A stretch of DNA of 49,517 nt from Flavobacterium sp. A45 (lineage in GTDB: Bacteria > Bacteroidota > Bacteroidia > Flavobacteriales > Flavobacteriaceae), in NCBI RefSeq assembly GCF_002001005.1, contig NZ_MUNX01000156.1, positions 1 through 49,517 on the forward strand, read 5' to 3'. Each line of letters begins with the position of its first letter. Positions within the stretch are counted from its first letter, which is position 1. The position numbers and the translations under genes are program-made. Of the stretch, positions 8,697 to 16,545 are shown in pieces. The notes below the pieces were generated by a model. The model was not told the DNA's origin. It saw only the letters and a list, made by a program, of their open reading frames with translations, and made no database searches.

Positions 8697-9590
8697 ATGA
8701 GCCCAAATTTTGATAGAAGAACAGCTATAAAAGGAATTCTAGCAGGAACTGTGACTTTAGGTATTCCAACAGGTTTATCGGCTTTCGCTATTTCTAATGA
8801 AGAATTAAAATTAGAATCGAATATGTTGAAAGGAAGAATTAATCATTCAGTAGCTCGTTGGTGTTTCAATGATTTTGATGTTGAAACGCTTTGTGTGGAA
8901 GCTAAAAAAATCGGAATTACTGGTATTGATTTGGTTGGTCCAAAAGATTGGCCAATACTTAAGAAACATAATCTTGTTTCTACTATGTGTAATGGTGCCG
9001 AAATAAATTTAGTAGACGGTTTCAATGATCCAAAATTTCATGATGAGCTTATTAAAAAGTATACTGAAATGATTCCCTTGGTTGCTGAAGCGGGTTATAA
9101 AAACTTGATTTGTTTTAGCGGAAACAGAAGAGGAAAAACAGATGAAGAAGGTTGGAATAATTGTGTACTTGGTTTACAAAAATTGATTCCATTAGCCAAA
9201 AAATATAAAGTAACCTTAGTTATGGAACTTCTGAATAGTAAGATTGATCACAAAGACTATCAATGTGATAAGACCTATTGGGGAGTAGAATTGGCAAAAC
9301 GTATTAATTCGGAAAATTTTAAACTGCTCTATGATATTTACCACATGCAAATTGACGAGGGTGACGTAATTAGAACGATCAAAGAGAATCACAAACACAT
9401 TGCACATTATCATACAGGTGGAGTTCCGGGGCGCAATGAAATTGATGAAAATCAAGAACTCAATTACAGCGCCATAATGAAAGCTATAGCAGATACTGGT
9501 TTTACAGGTTTTGTGGGGCAAGAGTTCATTCCGAAGCAAAAAGATAAAATGGCCTCTTTGAAAAAGGCAATTGCGATTTGTGATATTTAA
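8697..9590 (+). CDS. Tat-exported hydroxypyruvate isomerase-like TIM barrel
   Basis: 297 residues. A Tat-type N-terminus (FDRRTAIKGILAGT, then a hydrophobic stretch to about residue 32) precedes a xylose-isomerase-like barrel. Candidate metal ligands lie in LVMELLNSK (Glu), LYDIYHMQ (Asp/His), IAHYHTGG (His) and VGQEFIPK (Glu). Sequence character is closest to the hydroxypyruvate isomerase group. Located 20 nt after the MFS gene in the same operon. An exported enzyme of this type is expected to rearrange or hydrate a keto-sugar in the periplasm; the specific reaction is unknown. Confidence 0.8.
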   Translation: MSPNFDRRTAIKGILAGTVTLGIPTGLSAFAISNEELKLESNMLKGRINHSVARWCFNDFDVETLCVEAKKIGITGIDLVGPKDWPILKKHNLVSTMCNGAEINLVDGFNDPKFHDELIKKYTEMIPLVAEAGYKNLICFSGNRRGKTDEEGWNNCVLGLQKLIPLAKKYKVTLVMELLNSKIDHKDYQCDKTYWGVELAKRINSENFKLLYDIYHMQIDEGDVIRTIKENHKHIAHYHTGGVPGRNEIDENQELNYSAIMKAIADTGFTGFVGQEFIPKQKDKMASLKKAIAICDI

Positions 9591-9609
9591 TTTAATAAAA
9601 GTAAAAAGA

Positions 9610-10482
9610 ATGATAAAGAGAAGAGATTTTATAATTAACAGCGGTTTGGCTTTAGGAGCTTTGGCAATTGTTCCTTCCCTAGCCTTTTCAAGTAAACCTA
9701 AAAATATTGGCCTTCAATTGTACACTTTGAGGGATGCATTTTCTAAAGATGTAAAAGGCGTTTTAGAACATGTGGCTAAGTCTGGGTATAAAGAAGTAGA
9801 AACGTATGGATTTTCCAGTGAAAAAGGATTTTTCGGCACTTCACCAAAAGATTTCAAAAAGATTCTTACCGATAATGGGCTAAAAGCCACAAGTGGTCAT
9901 TATGATTTTAAATCTTTAATAAAAGACAATAATTCTGATTTTTTGAAGTCTTGTATTGAATGTGCTAATGTAATAGGTAGTGAATATGTTGTTGTTCCTT
10001 GGTTAGAAGAAAGTTTAAGAAGTAACTTAGACGATTACAAACGAATTGCACAAAAAGTAAACGAAGCAGCTACTTTGTGTAAACAATCTGGATTGAAATT
10101 AGCTTACCACAACCATGATTTTGAGTTTGTGAAATATGGTGATCAATGTGGATATGATGTGTTATTAAAAGAAACAGATAAAAAATTAGTTGATTTTGAA
10201 TTGGACTTATATTGGGCAGTTCGTTCAGGAAATGATCCTTTGAAATTGTTTAAGGCTAATCCTGGTCGATTTACGATGTGGCATGTAAAAGATATGGATA
10301 AATCTAAAGTGGAATGGAATACAGAAATTGGTGAAGGAAGCATTAACTTTAAAGCAATTTTTGCTGAAGCTAAACTTTCGGGTATGCAACACTTTTTTGT
10401 AGAACAAGAAACTAATTATTCTCCAAATCCAACTGATTCTATTAAAACAAGTTGGGACTATGTATCTAAAAATTTAATTTAA
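9610..10482 (+). CDS. Tat-exported sugar phosphate isomerase/epimerase-like TIM barrel
   Basis: 290 residues from the ATG at 9610. A longer frame from 9571 overlaps the previous gene and would bury the signal, so I reject it. The Tat signal is IKRRDFIINSGLALGAL. The barrel contains IGLQLYTLRD at its first strand, and candidate ligands in AYHNHDFEF (His/Asp), FELDLYWA (Asp), MWHVKDMD (His/Asp) and FFVEQET (Glu). It is the last gene of the cluster and is followed by a strong terminator. It is distinct in sequence from the two other barrels at 3683 and 8697. Confidence 0.8.
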   Translation: MIKRRDFIINSGLALGALAIVPSLAFSSKPKNIGLQLYTLRDAFSKDVKGVLEHVAKSGYKEVETYGFSSEKGFFGTSPKDFKKILTDNGLKATSGHYDFKSLIKDNNSDFLKSCIECANVIGSEYVVVPWLEESLRSNLDDYKRIAQKVNEAATLCKQSGLKLAYHNHDFEFVKYGDQCGYDVLLKETDKKLVDFELDLYWAVRSGNDPLKLFKANPGRFTMWHVKDMDKSKVEWNTEIGEGSINFKAIFAEAKLSGMQHFFVEQETNYSPNPTDSIKTSWDYVSKNLI

Positions 10483-10534
10483 ACTTATTTTTGCTATTTC
10501 TCAATTAAATTTAGTAGTAAGACAAAAGTTTTTT

Positions 10535-10572
10535 AATACAAAAAGACCAGCAATTGCTGGTCTTTTTGTATT
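10535..10572. terminator. Bidirectional intrinsic terminator between convergent genes
   Basis: Near-perfect palindrome with a stem around AAAAAGACCAGC and GCTGGTCTTTTT, flanked by A/T runs on both sides, so it can terminate from either strand. It separates the + strand sugar cluster from the - strand M1 peptidase. Confidence 0.85.
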
Positions 10573-10588
10573 AAAAAAATAACATTAT

Positions 10589-12241
10589 TTAATTTGCATT
10601 CTTAGAAAAAACATAGAAATCCTTATTTACTTCTACTTTTTCAATTTTAGAGGAATTTGTAAGTTCACTCCAGTCTGCTTTTGGAGTCAAAGTAACTTCT
10701 GTTCCGTTTAGAGCAACCTTTACAGGCATATCAAAACCATCAACAATATTTGTCCAACGGTATTTTAAAGTGTTGTCTTGAAAAGTATATTCTAATGTTG
10801 GAATTCTAATGTCTCTCAAATATTGATTAAAGAAAGGATTCAAATCCATACCAACCTGTTGGCTCAAATAATCTTCAATTTGTTTGGTAGTTACCGTTTG
10901 ATGGTAAAAAGTACTATTTAAACCTCTCAAGATACTTCTCCATTTTTCATCGTTATTTACAATTTGACGTAAAGTGTGTAGCATGTTGCCTCCTTTTGGA
11001 TACATATCCCCAGATCCTTCGTGGTTTACATCGTAATTTCCTATAATAGGTTTGTCATTATTAATACCGCTTCTTGTTCCTCTAACATATTCATTTCCTG
11101 CTTCTTTTCCGTAGTAATACTCTACAAAAAGACTTTCGGAATAATTGGTAAAACTCTCGTGAATCCACATATCAGCAATGTCTTTGTAGGTAATGTTATT
11201 TGCAAACCATTCATGCCCTGATTCATGGATGATAATAAAATCGAATTTTAATCCCCAACCTGTTCCACTCAAATCACGTCCTAAATAACCATTTTGATAT
11301 CCATTTCCATAAGTTACGCAACTTTGGTGCTCCATTCCTAAATAGGCAGTTTCCACCAGTTTATAACTGTCTTCGTAGAATGGATAAGGACCGAACCAAT
11401 GTTCAAAAGCTTTCAACATTAGTGGCACCTGTTTGAATTGTTCTTTGGCTTTAGCCAAATTATCTTTCAAAACATAGTAAGTACAATCTAAATCACCTTT
11501 TTCTCCTTTGTGTTTTTCCGAAAAAGTCACGTAATCACCAATATTGATATTCACGCCATAATTATTGATCGGATTTTTTACAACCCAAGTATACGTTTTG
11601 GTACCGTCTTTTAGTGTTTTTACATTTTGCAGTCGACCATTGGAAACATCCGTCAATTTCCCGGGAACATTTACGCTAATTTTTATTCCTTCCGCTTCAT
11701 CATACATATGGTCTTTGTTTGGCCACCAAACACTCGCTCCCAATCCCTGACAGGAAGAAGCAATAAACGAATTTTTATTTTTGTCTTTTTTCCAGGTAAT
11801 TCCTCCATCCCACGGTGGTCTAACGGCTACTTTAGGTTTACCGTGATAAAATACTTTTATTTCTTTTGTAGCGCCTACATTTTGCGCAGAAGCTAATGTT
11901 ATGAAAAAAGCATTACCTTCTCTTTTGTATTTTAAAGTTACCCCGTCTTGAGTAACTTTGGTAATTTCCATTGGATTTTGCAAGTCAATTTGCATTACAT
12001 TATAAGGCTGTAAAACTTTATATTGGATAGCGTTAGATCCTGTAATTGTGCTGTCTGCAGGATTTACTTTTATATCTAAAAAATAATGTTTTAGATCCCA
12101 CCAAACTCTTTCTTTGGTGATACTACCTCTTAAAGAATCTTGTCGAGTAAAATTAACTTCTGGTTTTCCAAGAAGTCCTTGAGCTTTAATTCCATTGGAG
12201 ATTAAAAATGAAATCAATAACAGATTTAAATATTTTTTCAT
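10589..12241 (-). CDS. Secreted M1-family metallopeptidase
   Basis: 550 residues from the ATG at 12241, which gives a clean signal peptide (MKKYLNLLLISFLISNG). A longer frame from 12271 would put ten residues in front of it. Aminopeptidase N-type zinc protease: the HExxH motif in IIHESGHEW is followed 18 residues later by the third ligand in WIHESF, and the substrate-binding G-x-M-E-N-like segment reads YLGMEHQS. The length is short for M1 because it lacks the large C-terminal ERAP domain, as in other Bacteroidota forms. Predicted periplasmic or outer-membrane-associated peptide degradation. It stands alone between terminators. Confidence 0.9.
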   Translation of the reverse strand: MKKYLNLLLISFLISNGIKAQGLLGKPEVNFTRQDSLRGSITKERVWWDLKHYFLDIKVNPADSTITGSNAIQYKVLQPYNVMQIDLQNPMEITKVTQDGVTLKYKREGNAFFITLASAQNVGATKEIKVFYHGKPKVAVRPPWDGGITWKKDKNKNSFIASSCQGLGASVWWPNKDHMYDEAEGIKISVNVPGKLTDVSNGRLQNVKTLKDGTKTYTWVVKNPINNYGVNINIGDYVTFSEKHKGEKGDLDCTYYVLKDNLAKAKEQFKQVPLMLKAFEHWFGPYPFYEDSYKLVETAYLGMEHQSCVTYGNGYQNGYLGRDLSGTGWGLKFDFIIIHESGHEWFANNITYKDIADMWIHESFTNYSESLFVEYYYGKEAGNEYVRGTRSGINNDKPIIGNYDVNHEGSGDMYPKGGNMLHTLRQIVNNDEKWRSILRGLNSTFYHQTVTTKQIEDYLSQQVGMDLNPFFNQYLRDIRIPTLEYTFQDNTLKYRWTNIVDGFDMPVKVALNGTEVTLTPKADWSELTNSSKIEKVEVNKDFYVFSKNAN

Positions 12242-12258
12242 GTTTGGTAATTTTTCTC

Positions 12259-12266
12259 CAAAACTA
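12259..12266 (-). promoter_or_regulatory. Candidate -7 promoter element of the M1 peptidase gene
   Basis: On the minus strand this reads TAGTTTTG (TAnnTTTG), 17 nt before the start codon. A TTTG at 12295-12292 could be a -33 element, although its 25-nt spacing is longer than usual. Confidence 0.35.
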
Positions 12267-12294
12267 CACACTTTTTTTGAGTTTTTTTTATCAA

Positions 12295-12331
12295 AAAAAG
12301 ACCCAATAGTAATTAATTTACTATTGGGTCA
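12295..12331 (-). terminator. Intrinsic terminator of the his operon
   Basis: Inverted repeat GACCCAATAGT / ACTATTGGGTC with a short AT loop. On the minus strand it is followed by a run of seven T. It lies about 80 nt after the hisIE stop and before the M1 peptidase gene. Confidence 0.85.
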
Positions 12332-12408
12332 CTAGAAATATTACAATTGCTTTAAAATTTTAAATCTAATTTTTAAGTTCTTTGATAGAGAATTATAACC
12401 GATTTTTT

Positions 12409-13008
12409 TTACTTCTGACGGCTTTTTAAAACATCAATTACATCATTCAATTGAAACCCTTTGGCTTGCAGCAGAATCAAATAATGAAAAAGCAAGTCGG
12501 CACTTTCACTCAAAAACAAATCGTCGTTGTCGTCTTTAGCCTCAATTACAACTTCTACTGCTTCTTCACCTACTTTTTGGGCAATTTTGTTGATTCCCAA
12601 TTTGAATAATGAAGCCACATAACTTTTTTCTGAATCGGCATTTTCTCTTCTAGTTTTGATTGTGCTTTCAAGATTTGAAATAAAACCATATTCTTGACTG
12701 TTTGGTTCTTGCCAGCAAGTATCAGCTCCAGTATGACAAGTCGATCCAACAGGTTTTGCTTGTATCAAAAGTGAATCTTCATCACAATCATTCTTGATGT
12801 CAACCAAATTTAAAAAGTTACCGCTTTCTTCTCCTTTTGTCCAAAGCCTTTGCTTCGAACGGCTAAAAAAAGTTACTTTTCCTGTTTCAACTGTTTTTTG
12901 ATAAGCTTCTTTGTTCATATAGCCTAACATCAAAACATTTTTAGTTTCGCTATCTTGAATGATTGCAGGAATTAATCCGTGTGCCAATCTTGAAAAATCT
13001 ATTTCCAT
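12409..13008 (-). CDS. hisIE: Bifunctional phosphoribosyl-AMP cyclohydrolase / phosphoribosyl-ATP pyrophosphatase
   Basis: 199-residue fusion for steps 2 and 3 of histidine synthesis. The N-terminal HisI part (about residues 1-105) has SRSKQRLWTKGE and the metal-site segment GSTCHTGADTCW. The C-terminal HisE part (about 110-199) has GINKIAQKVGEEAVEV and SESADLLFHYLILL, the MazG-like helix pair. Last gene of the operon, 79 nt after hisF; that gap holds an inverted repeat built of 7-nt units. A terminator follows. Confidence 0.97.
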   Translation of the reverse strand: MEIDFSRLAHGLIPAIIQDSETKNVLMLGYMNKEAYQKTVETGKVTFFSRSKQRLWTKGEESGNFLNLVDIKNDCDEDSLLIQAKPVGSTCHTGADTCWQEPNSQEYGFISNLESTIKTRRENADSEKSYVASLFKLGINKIAQKVGEEAVEVVIEAKDDNDDLFLSESADLLFHYLILLQAKGFQLNDVIDVLKSRQK

Positions 13009-13020
13009 TATCTAAAGTTT

Positions 13021-13103
13021 GAGTTTAGAGGTTAGAAATTAGAAGTAGTAAAGGGAAGCTTAATTTTAAACTTCTTATCTCCAACCTCTAAATTCTAACT
13101 TCA
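13021..13103. repeat. Imperfect inverted repeat built of 7-nt units, hisF-hisIE junction
   Basis: Left arm 13022-13045 and right arm 13080-13103 are reverse complements with about four mismatches over 24 nt. Each arm has a 7-nt periodicity (units such as TTTAGAG, GTTAGAA, ATTAGAA). The right arm includes the hisF stop codon and last few codons. Possible mRNA hairpin between the two cistrons. Confidence 0.65.
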
Positions 13104-13843
13104 ATATTGTTGTTTTTTAATTCTTTTTTTAATTCCTTAATTTCGATTTCTTTAAAGTGAAATACGCTTGCCGCTAAGGCCGCATCTGCTTTTCCATCAA
13201 TAAAAGTATCCACAAAATGCTGCATATTGCCCGCGCCACCTGAAGCGATTATTGGAATATTTACTAAATCAGATAATTTAGCCAAAGCTTCATTGGCAAA
13301 TCCGTTTTTGGTTCCGTCGTGATTCATTGAAGTAAAAAGGATTTCTCCTGCCCCTCTTTGTTCTACTTCTTGTGCCCAATCGAATAATTTGATTTCTGTC
13401 GGTACTTTTCCACCAACTAAATGCACAATCCATTCGCCATCAATTTGCTTGGCATCAATCGCTACTACGACGCATTGGCTTCCAAATTTTTGTGCCAAAT
13501 CATTAATTAACTGCGGATTTTTAACTGCTGAGGAATTGATAGAGACTTTATCTGCTCCATTTTGCAGTAAAACTTCAACGTCTTCCACAGCCGATATTCC
13601 ACCGCCTACCGTAAACGGAATATTAATCGTAGCCGCAACTTTCCGAACCAAATCCACCAAGGTTCTTCTTCTTTCTTCGGTTGCCGAAATATCAAGAAAA
13701 ACCAATTCATCAGCTCCTTCATCCGAATAGATTTTAGCCAATTCCACAGGATCGCCAGCATCACGCAAATCTACGAAATTAACACCTTTTACAGTTCTTC
13801 CGTTTTTAATATCGAGACAGGGTATTATTCTTTTTGTTAACAT
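13088..13843 (-). CDS. hisF: Imidazole glycerol phosphate synthase cyclase subunit HisF
   Basis: 251-residue beta/alpha barrel that joins with HisH to form IGP and AICAR from PRFAR. Catalytic aspartates are in IIPCLDIKNG (about residue 11) and VVAIDAKQID (about 130). Phosphate-binding segments include VGGGIS and ASGGAGN. Gene order hisA-hisF-hisIE is conserved. A tract of 7-nt GTTTATT-like units occupies the gap before its start codon. Confidence 0.97.
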   Translation of the reverse strand: MLTKRIIPCLDIKNGRTVKGVNFVDLRDAGDPVELAKIYSDEGADELVFLDISATEERRRTLVDLVRKVAATINIPFTVGGGISAVEDVEVLLQNGADKVSINSSAVKNPQLINDLAQKFGSQCVVVAIDAKQIDGEWIVHLVGGKVPTEIKLFDWAQEVEQRGAGEILFTSMNHDGTKNGFANEALAKLSDLVNIPIIASGGAGNMQHFVDTFIDGKADAALAASVFHFKEIEIKELKKELKNNNIEVRI

Positions 13844-13850
13844 CGTTTTT

Positions 13851-13911
13851 GTTTATTGTTGGTTGTTTGTTGTTTATGGCTCGTGTTTTACGACTACAAA
13901 CCATTAGCAAT
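13851..13911. repeat. 7-nt tandem tract upstream of hisF
   Basis: Plus-strand units GTTTATT, GTTGGTT, GTTTGTT, GTTTATG follow in exact 7-nt register, then looser units continue toward hisA. On the coding strand the tract ends 7 nt before the hisF ATG. Confidence 0.6.
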
Positions 13912-13914
13912 AAA

Positions 13915-14640
13915 CTATAAACCAATTATATAATTTTCCAATTGTTTTAACGAAATTCTGCCTTCATAAATCGCTTTACCGATAATAGTTCCTTCACAAC
14001 CCAATTCGGCTAATTTAGGTAATTCATCAAAAGTAGAAATTCCTCCTGATGCGATTAATTTGATACCATTTACTTCTTTTAAAATTTTGGCATATAAATC
14101 AAAACTTGGTCCCTCCAGCATTCCGTCTTTGGCAATATCAGTGCAAATTACGTATTCAATTCCTTTGTTTTGATAGTCTTGGATAAAAGGAACTAAATCT
14201 TCATCTGAATCTTCTAACCATCCAGAAACTGCTACTTTTTCATTATTAGCATCTGCTCCTAAAATAATTTTATTCGAACCGTATTCTGAAATCCATTTTT
14301 CGAAAATAGCTCTGTTTTTTACAGCGATACTTCCTCCTGTTATTTGGTTCGCACCTGATTCGAAAGCTATTTTCAAATCGGAATCTGCTTTCAAACCACC
14401 ACCAAAATCTATTTTCAATTTGGTTTGTGTGGCAATTTGTTCCAATATTTTATAATTGACAATTTTACTTGATTTTGCTCCATCCAAATCAACCAAGTGT
14501 AGATATTCAATTCCGTGGGCTTCGAATGATTTTGCTACTTCAAGCGGATTTTCATTGTATATGATTTTGGTATTATAATCGCCTTTGGACAAGCGAACAC
14601 ATTTCCCTTCTATGATATCTATTGCGGGTATTATTCTCAT
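13915..14640 (-). CDS. hisA: ProFAR isomerase HisA
   Basis: 241-residue beta/alpha barrel that isomerises ProFAR to PRFAR. Catalytic aspartates are in IIPAIDIIEG (residue 8) and CTDIAKDGML (about 130), with phosphate-binding FGGGLK and ASGGIS. It lies between hisH and hisF in the operon. Three exact GATTTAT units and three related ones lie immediately before the ATG on the complementary strand. Confidence 0.97.
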   Translation of the reverse strand: MRIIPAIDIIEGKCVRLSKGDYNTKIIYNENPLEVAKSFEAHGIEYLHLVDLDGAKSSKIVNYKILEQIATQTKLKIDFGGGLKADSDLKIAFESGANQITGGSIAVKNRAIFEKWISEYGSNKIILGADANNEKVAVSGWLEDSDEDLVPFIQDYQNKGIEYVICTDIAKDGMLEGPSFDLYAKILKEVNGIKLIASGGISTFDELPKLAELGCEGTIIGKAIYEGRISLKQLENYIIGL

Positions 14641-14643
14641 TGA

Positions 14644-14685
14644 GATTTATGATTTATGATTTATGATTAACGATTTTTGATTTCA
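14644..14685. repeat. 7-nt tandem tract upstream of hisA
   Basis: Plus-strand units GATTTAT (three times), GATTAAC, GATTTTT and GATTTCA are in perfect 7-nt register, starting 3 nt from the hisA start codon. The same GATTAAC/GATTTTT units recur upstream of tsaC at 44812-44838. Confidence 0.8.
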
Positions 14686-14726
14686 GAATTGCTATTGAAA
14701 TTGATTTTTGCTATTGCCATTGAATT

Positions 14727-15356
14727 TTATAATTTCAAGAAATTCCCAAGAATCTTCTCTCCGACATCACCGCTTTTTTCAGGGTGAAATTGAGTTCCAT
14801 AGAAATTATCATTTTCCAATGCTGAGGAATATTCTAGTTCATAATCTGTTGTGGCAATGGTTTCTTTACAGATAGGCGCATAAAAGCTGTGAACTAAATA
14901 CATATATTCGTTTTCGGCAATCCCTTTGAACAAATCTGATTTTAGGTTGTAAATGTTGTTCCAACCCATTTGTGGCACTTTTACTTTTGGAGAAAATTTG
15001 ATAACATCTACATCAAAAATCCCCAATCCTTCGGTATTTCCTTCCTCAGAAGAATTGCACATCAGTTGCATCCCCAAACAAATTCCGAATACGGGTTGTT
15101 TCAATGTTGGAATTAAAGAATCAAGACCACTTTGCTTTAACATTTTCATTGCGTAGCTCGCCTCTCCCACTCCAGGAAAAATCACTTTATCTGCTGCTTT
15201 TATTTCTTCTGGATCGTTACTCAAAACCGCTTTGAATCCCAACCTTTCGATGGCAAACATAATGCTTTGAATGTTTCCTGCTCCGTAATTTATGATTACT
15301 ATCCCCCCAGCCCCCGAAGGGGGAGCTGATGCCGATTGTGTTTTATCTTTTTCCAT
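14727..15356 (-). CDS. hisH: Imidazole glycerol phosphate synthase glutaminase subunit HisH
   Basis: 209 residues. Class I glutamine amidotransferase that supplies ammonia to HisF. It has the oxyanion region INYGAGN, the nucleophile in FGICLGMQLM and the His-Glu pair in GTQFHPEKSG. HisH normally begins right at the IVIINYG strand. Here about 18 extra residues precede it, and ten of these (APPSGAGG and flanks) are encoded by one arm of a REPIN-like element at 15301-15404. No start codon exists between that arm and the glutaminase core, so the ATG at 15356, inside the element's spacer, seems to be the real start. Confidence 0.95.
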   Translation of the reverse strand: MEKDKTQSASAPPSGAGGIVIINYGAGNIQSIMFAIERLGFKAVLSNDPEEIKAADKVIFPGVGEASYAMKMLKQSGLDSLIPTLKQPVFGICLGMQLMCNSSEEGNTEGLGIFDVDVIKFSPKVKVPQMGWNNIYNLKSDLFKGIAENEYMYLVHSFYAPICKETIATTDYELEYSSALENDNFYGTQFHPEKSGDVGEKILGNFLKL

Positions 15357-15404
15357 ATTTTTAATTTCAAACTTTGTAATTCCCCCTTCGGGGGTTAGGG
15401 GGAT
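15301..15404. repeat. REPIN-like element, copy 1 (hisB-hisH junction)
   Basis: Two 24-bp arms in inverted orientation (15301-15324 and 15381-15404) are separated by 56 bp. Each arm holds a small hairpin, CCCCCGAAGGGGG or its complement, next to a second C/G run. Total length is exactly 104 bp, identical to the copy at 27610-27713, while the spacers differ. The right arm abuts the hisB stop codon; the left arm is translated as part of hisH. Confidence 0.85.
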
Positions 15405-15405
15405 T

Positions 15406-16542
15406 TTACAACATCCCTTTCGTACTCGGCAAAATCATCTTTTCGGTATCACGTTTTACGGCTACTTTTATCGCTTTCGCAAAAGCTTTGAAGATGGCTT
15501 CGATTTTGTGATGTTCGTTTGTTCCTTCCGCTTTGATGTTGATATTGGCTTTTGCTCCATCAGAAAATGATTTAAAGAAATGATAAAACATCTCCGTTGG
15601 CATTTTACCTACCATTTCACGTTTGAATTCGGTTTCCCAAACCAACCAGTTTCTGCCTCCAAAATCAATTGCTACCTGTGATAAGCAGTCGTCCATTGGT
15701 AAACAAAAACCATAACGCTCAATACCTAACTTATTACCCAATGCTTTGGCAAAAACTTCTCCAAGCGCAATAGCGGTATCTTCAATCGTGTGGTGTTCAT
15801 CAACTTCTAAATCGCCTTTTACCAAAATTTCCAAGTCCATTTGGCCGTGGCGTGCAATTTGGTCAAGCATATGGTCAAAAAAAGCAATTCCGGTTTCGAT
15901 TTTACTTTTTCCTGTTCCATCTAAGTTCAGGTTGATATAAATATCGGTTTCGTTGGTTTTTCTTGTAATCGATGCCGAACGCGCTTCTAGTTTTAAAAAC
16001 TCATAAATAGCTTTCCAGTCGGTTGATTGCAATACGATTACTTCGTCCAGTTCTTCTTTTTTACTTGAAATTTCAGCCACACCTAAATCATCTTCTGATT
16101 TCATGAAAATAGCTTTTGCTCCTAAGTTCTTGGCTAATTCAACATCGGTAATTCGATCACCTAAAACAAATGAGTTAGCTAAATCATATTCGGGGTTATC
16201 AATGTATTTAGTTAACATTCCAGTTCTTGGCTTGCGGGTTGGCGCATTGTCTTCTGGAAAAGAACGGTCCACAAAAATATCATCAAAAAGAACACCTTCG
16301 TTTTCAAAAGCTCTCAAGATAAAGTTTTGTGTTGGCCAAAAGGTGTCTTCTGGAAAACTGTCGGTTCCCAATCCATCCTGATTGGTAACCATAACCAATT
16401 CATAATCCATTTCTTTAGCAATTTTCGCCAAATATTGAAACGCTTTTGGGTAAAATTCCAATTTTTCTAAACTGTCTAATTGATATCCTTCTGGTTCTAA
16501 AACGATTGTTCCGTCGCGATCTATAAAAAGTACTTTTTTCAT
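15406..16542 (-). CDS. hisB: Bifunctional histidinol-phosphatase / imidazoleglycerol-phosphate dehydratase
   Basis: 378 residues. The N-terminal HAD phosphatase (FIDRDGTIVLEP, residues 6-17; TNQDG; GDRITDVELAKN) covers about residues 1-170. The C-terminal IGPD domain has the metal-binding motifs FFDHMLDQ, EVDEHHTIEDTAIALG and GTNEHHKIEAIFKAF. This matches the enterobacterial-type hisB fusion and supplies two steps. It starts 3 nt after hisC, so the pair is translationally tight. A REPIN-like element begins right after its stop codon. Confidence 0.97.
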   Translation of the reverse strand: MKKVLFIDRDGTIVLEPEGYQLDSLEKLEFYPKAFQYLAKIAKEMDYELVMVTNQDGLGTDSFPEDTFWPTQNFILRAFENEGVLFDDIFVDRSFPEDNAPTRKPRTGMLTKYIDNPEYDLANSFVLGDRITDVELAKNLGAKAIFMKSEDDLGVAEISSKKEELDEVIVLQSTDWKAIYEFLKLEARSASITRKTNETDIYINLNLDGTGKSKIETGIAFFDHMLDQIARHGQMDLEILVKGDLEVDEHHTIEDTAIALGEVFAKALGNKLGIERYGFCLPMDDCLSQVAIDFGGRNWLVWETEFKREMVGKMPTEMFYHFFKSFSDGAKANINIKAEGTNEHHKIEAIFKAFAKAIKVAVKRDTEKMILPSTKGML

Positions 16543-16545
16543 TTT

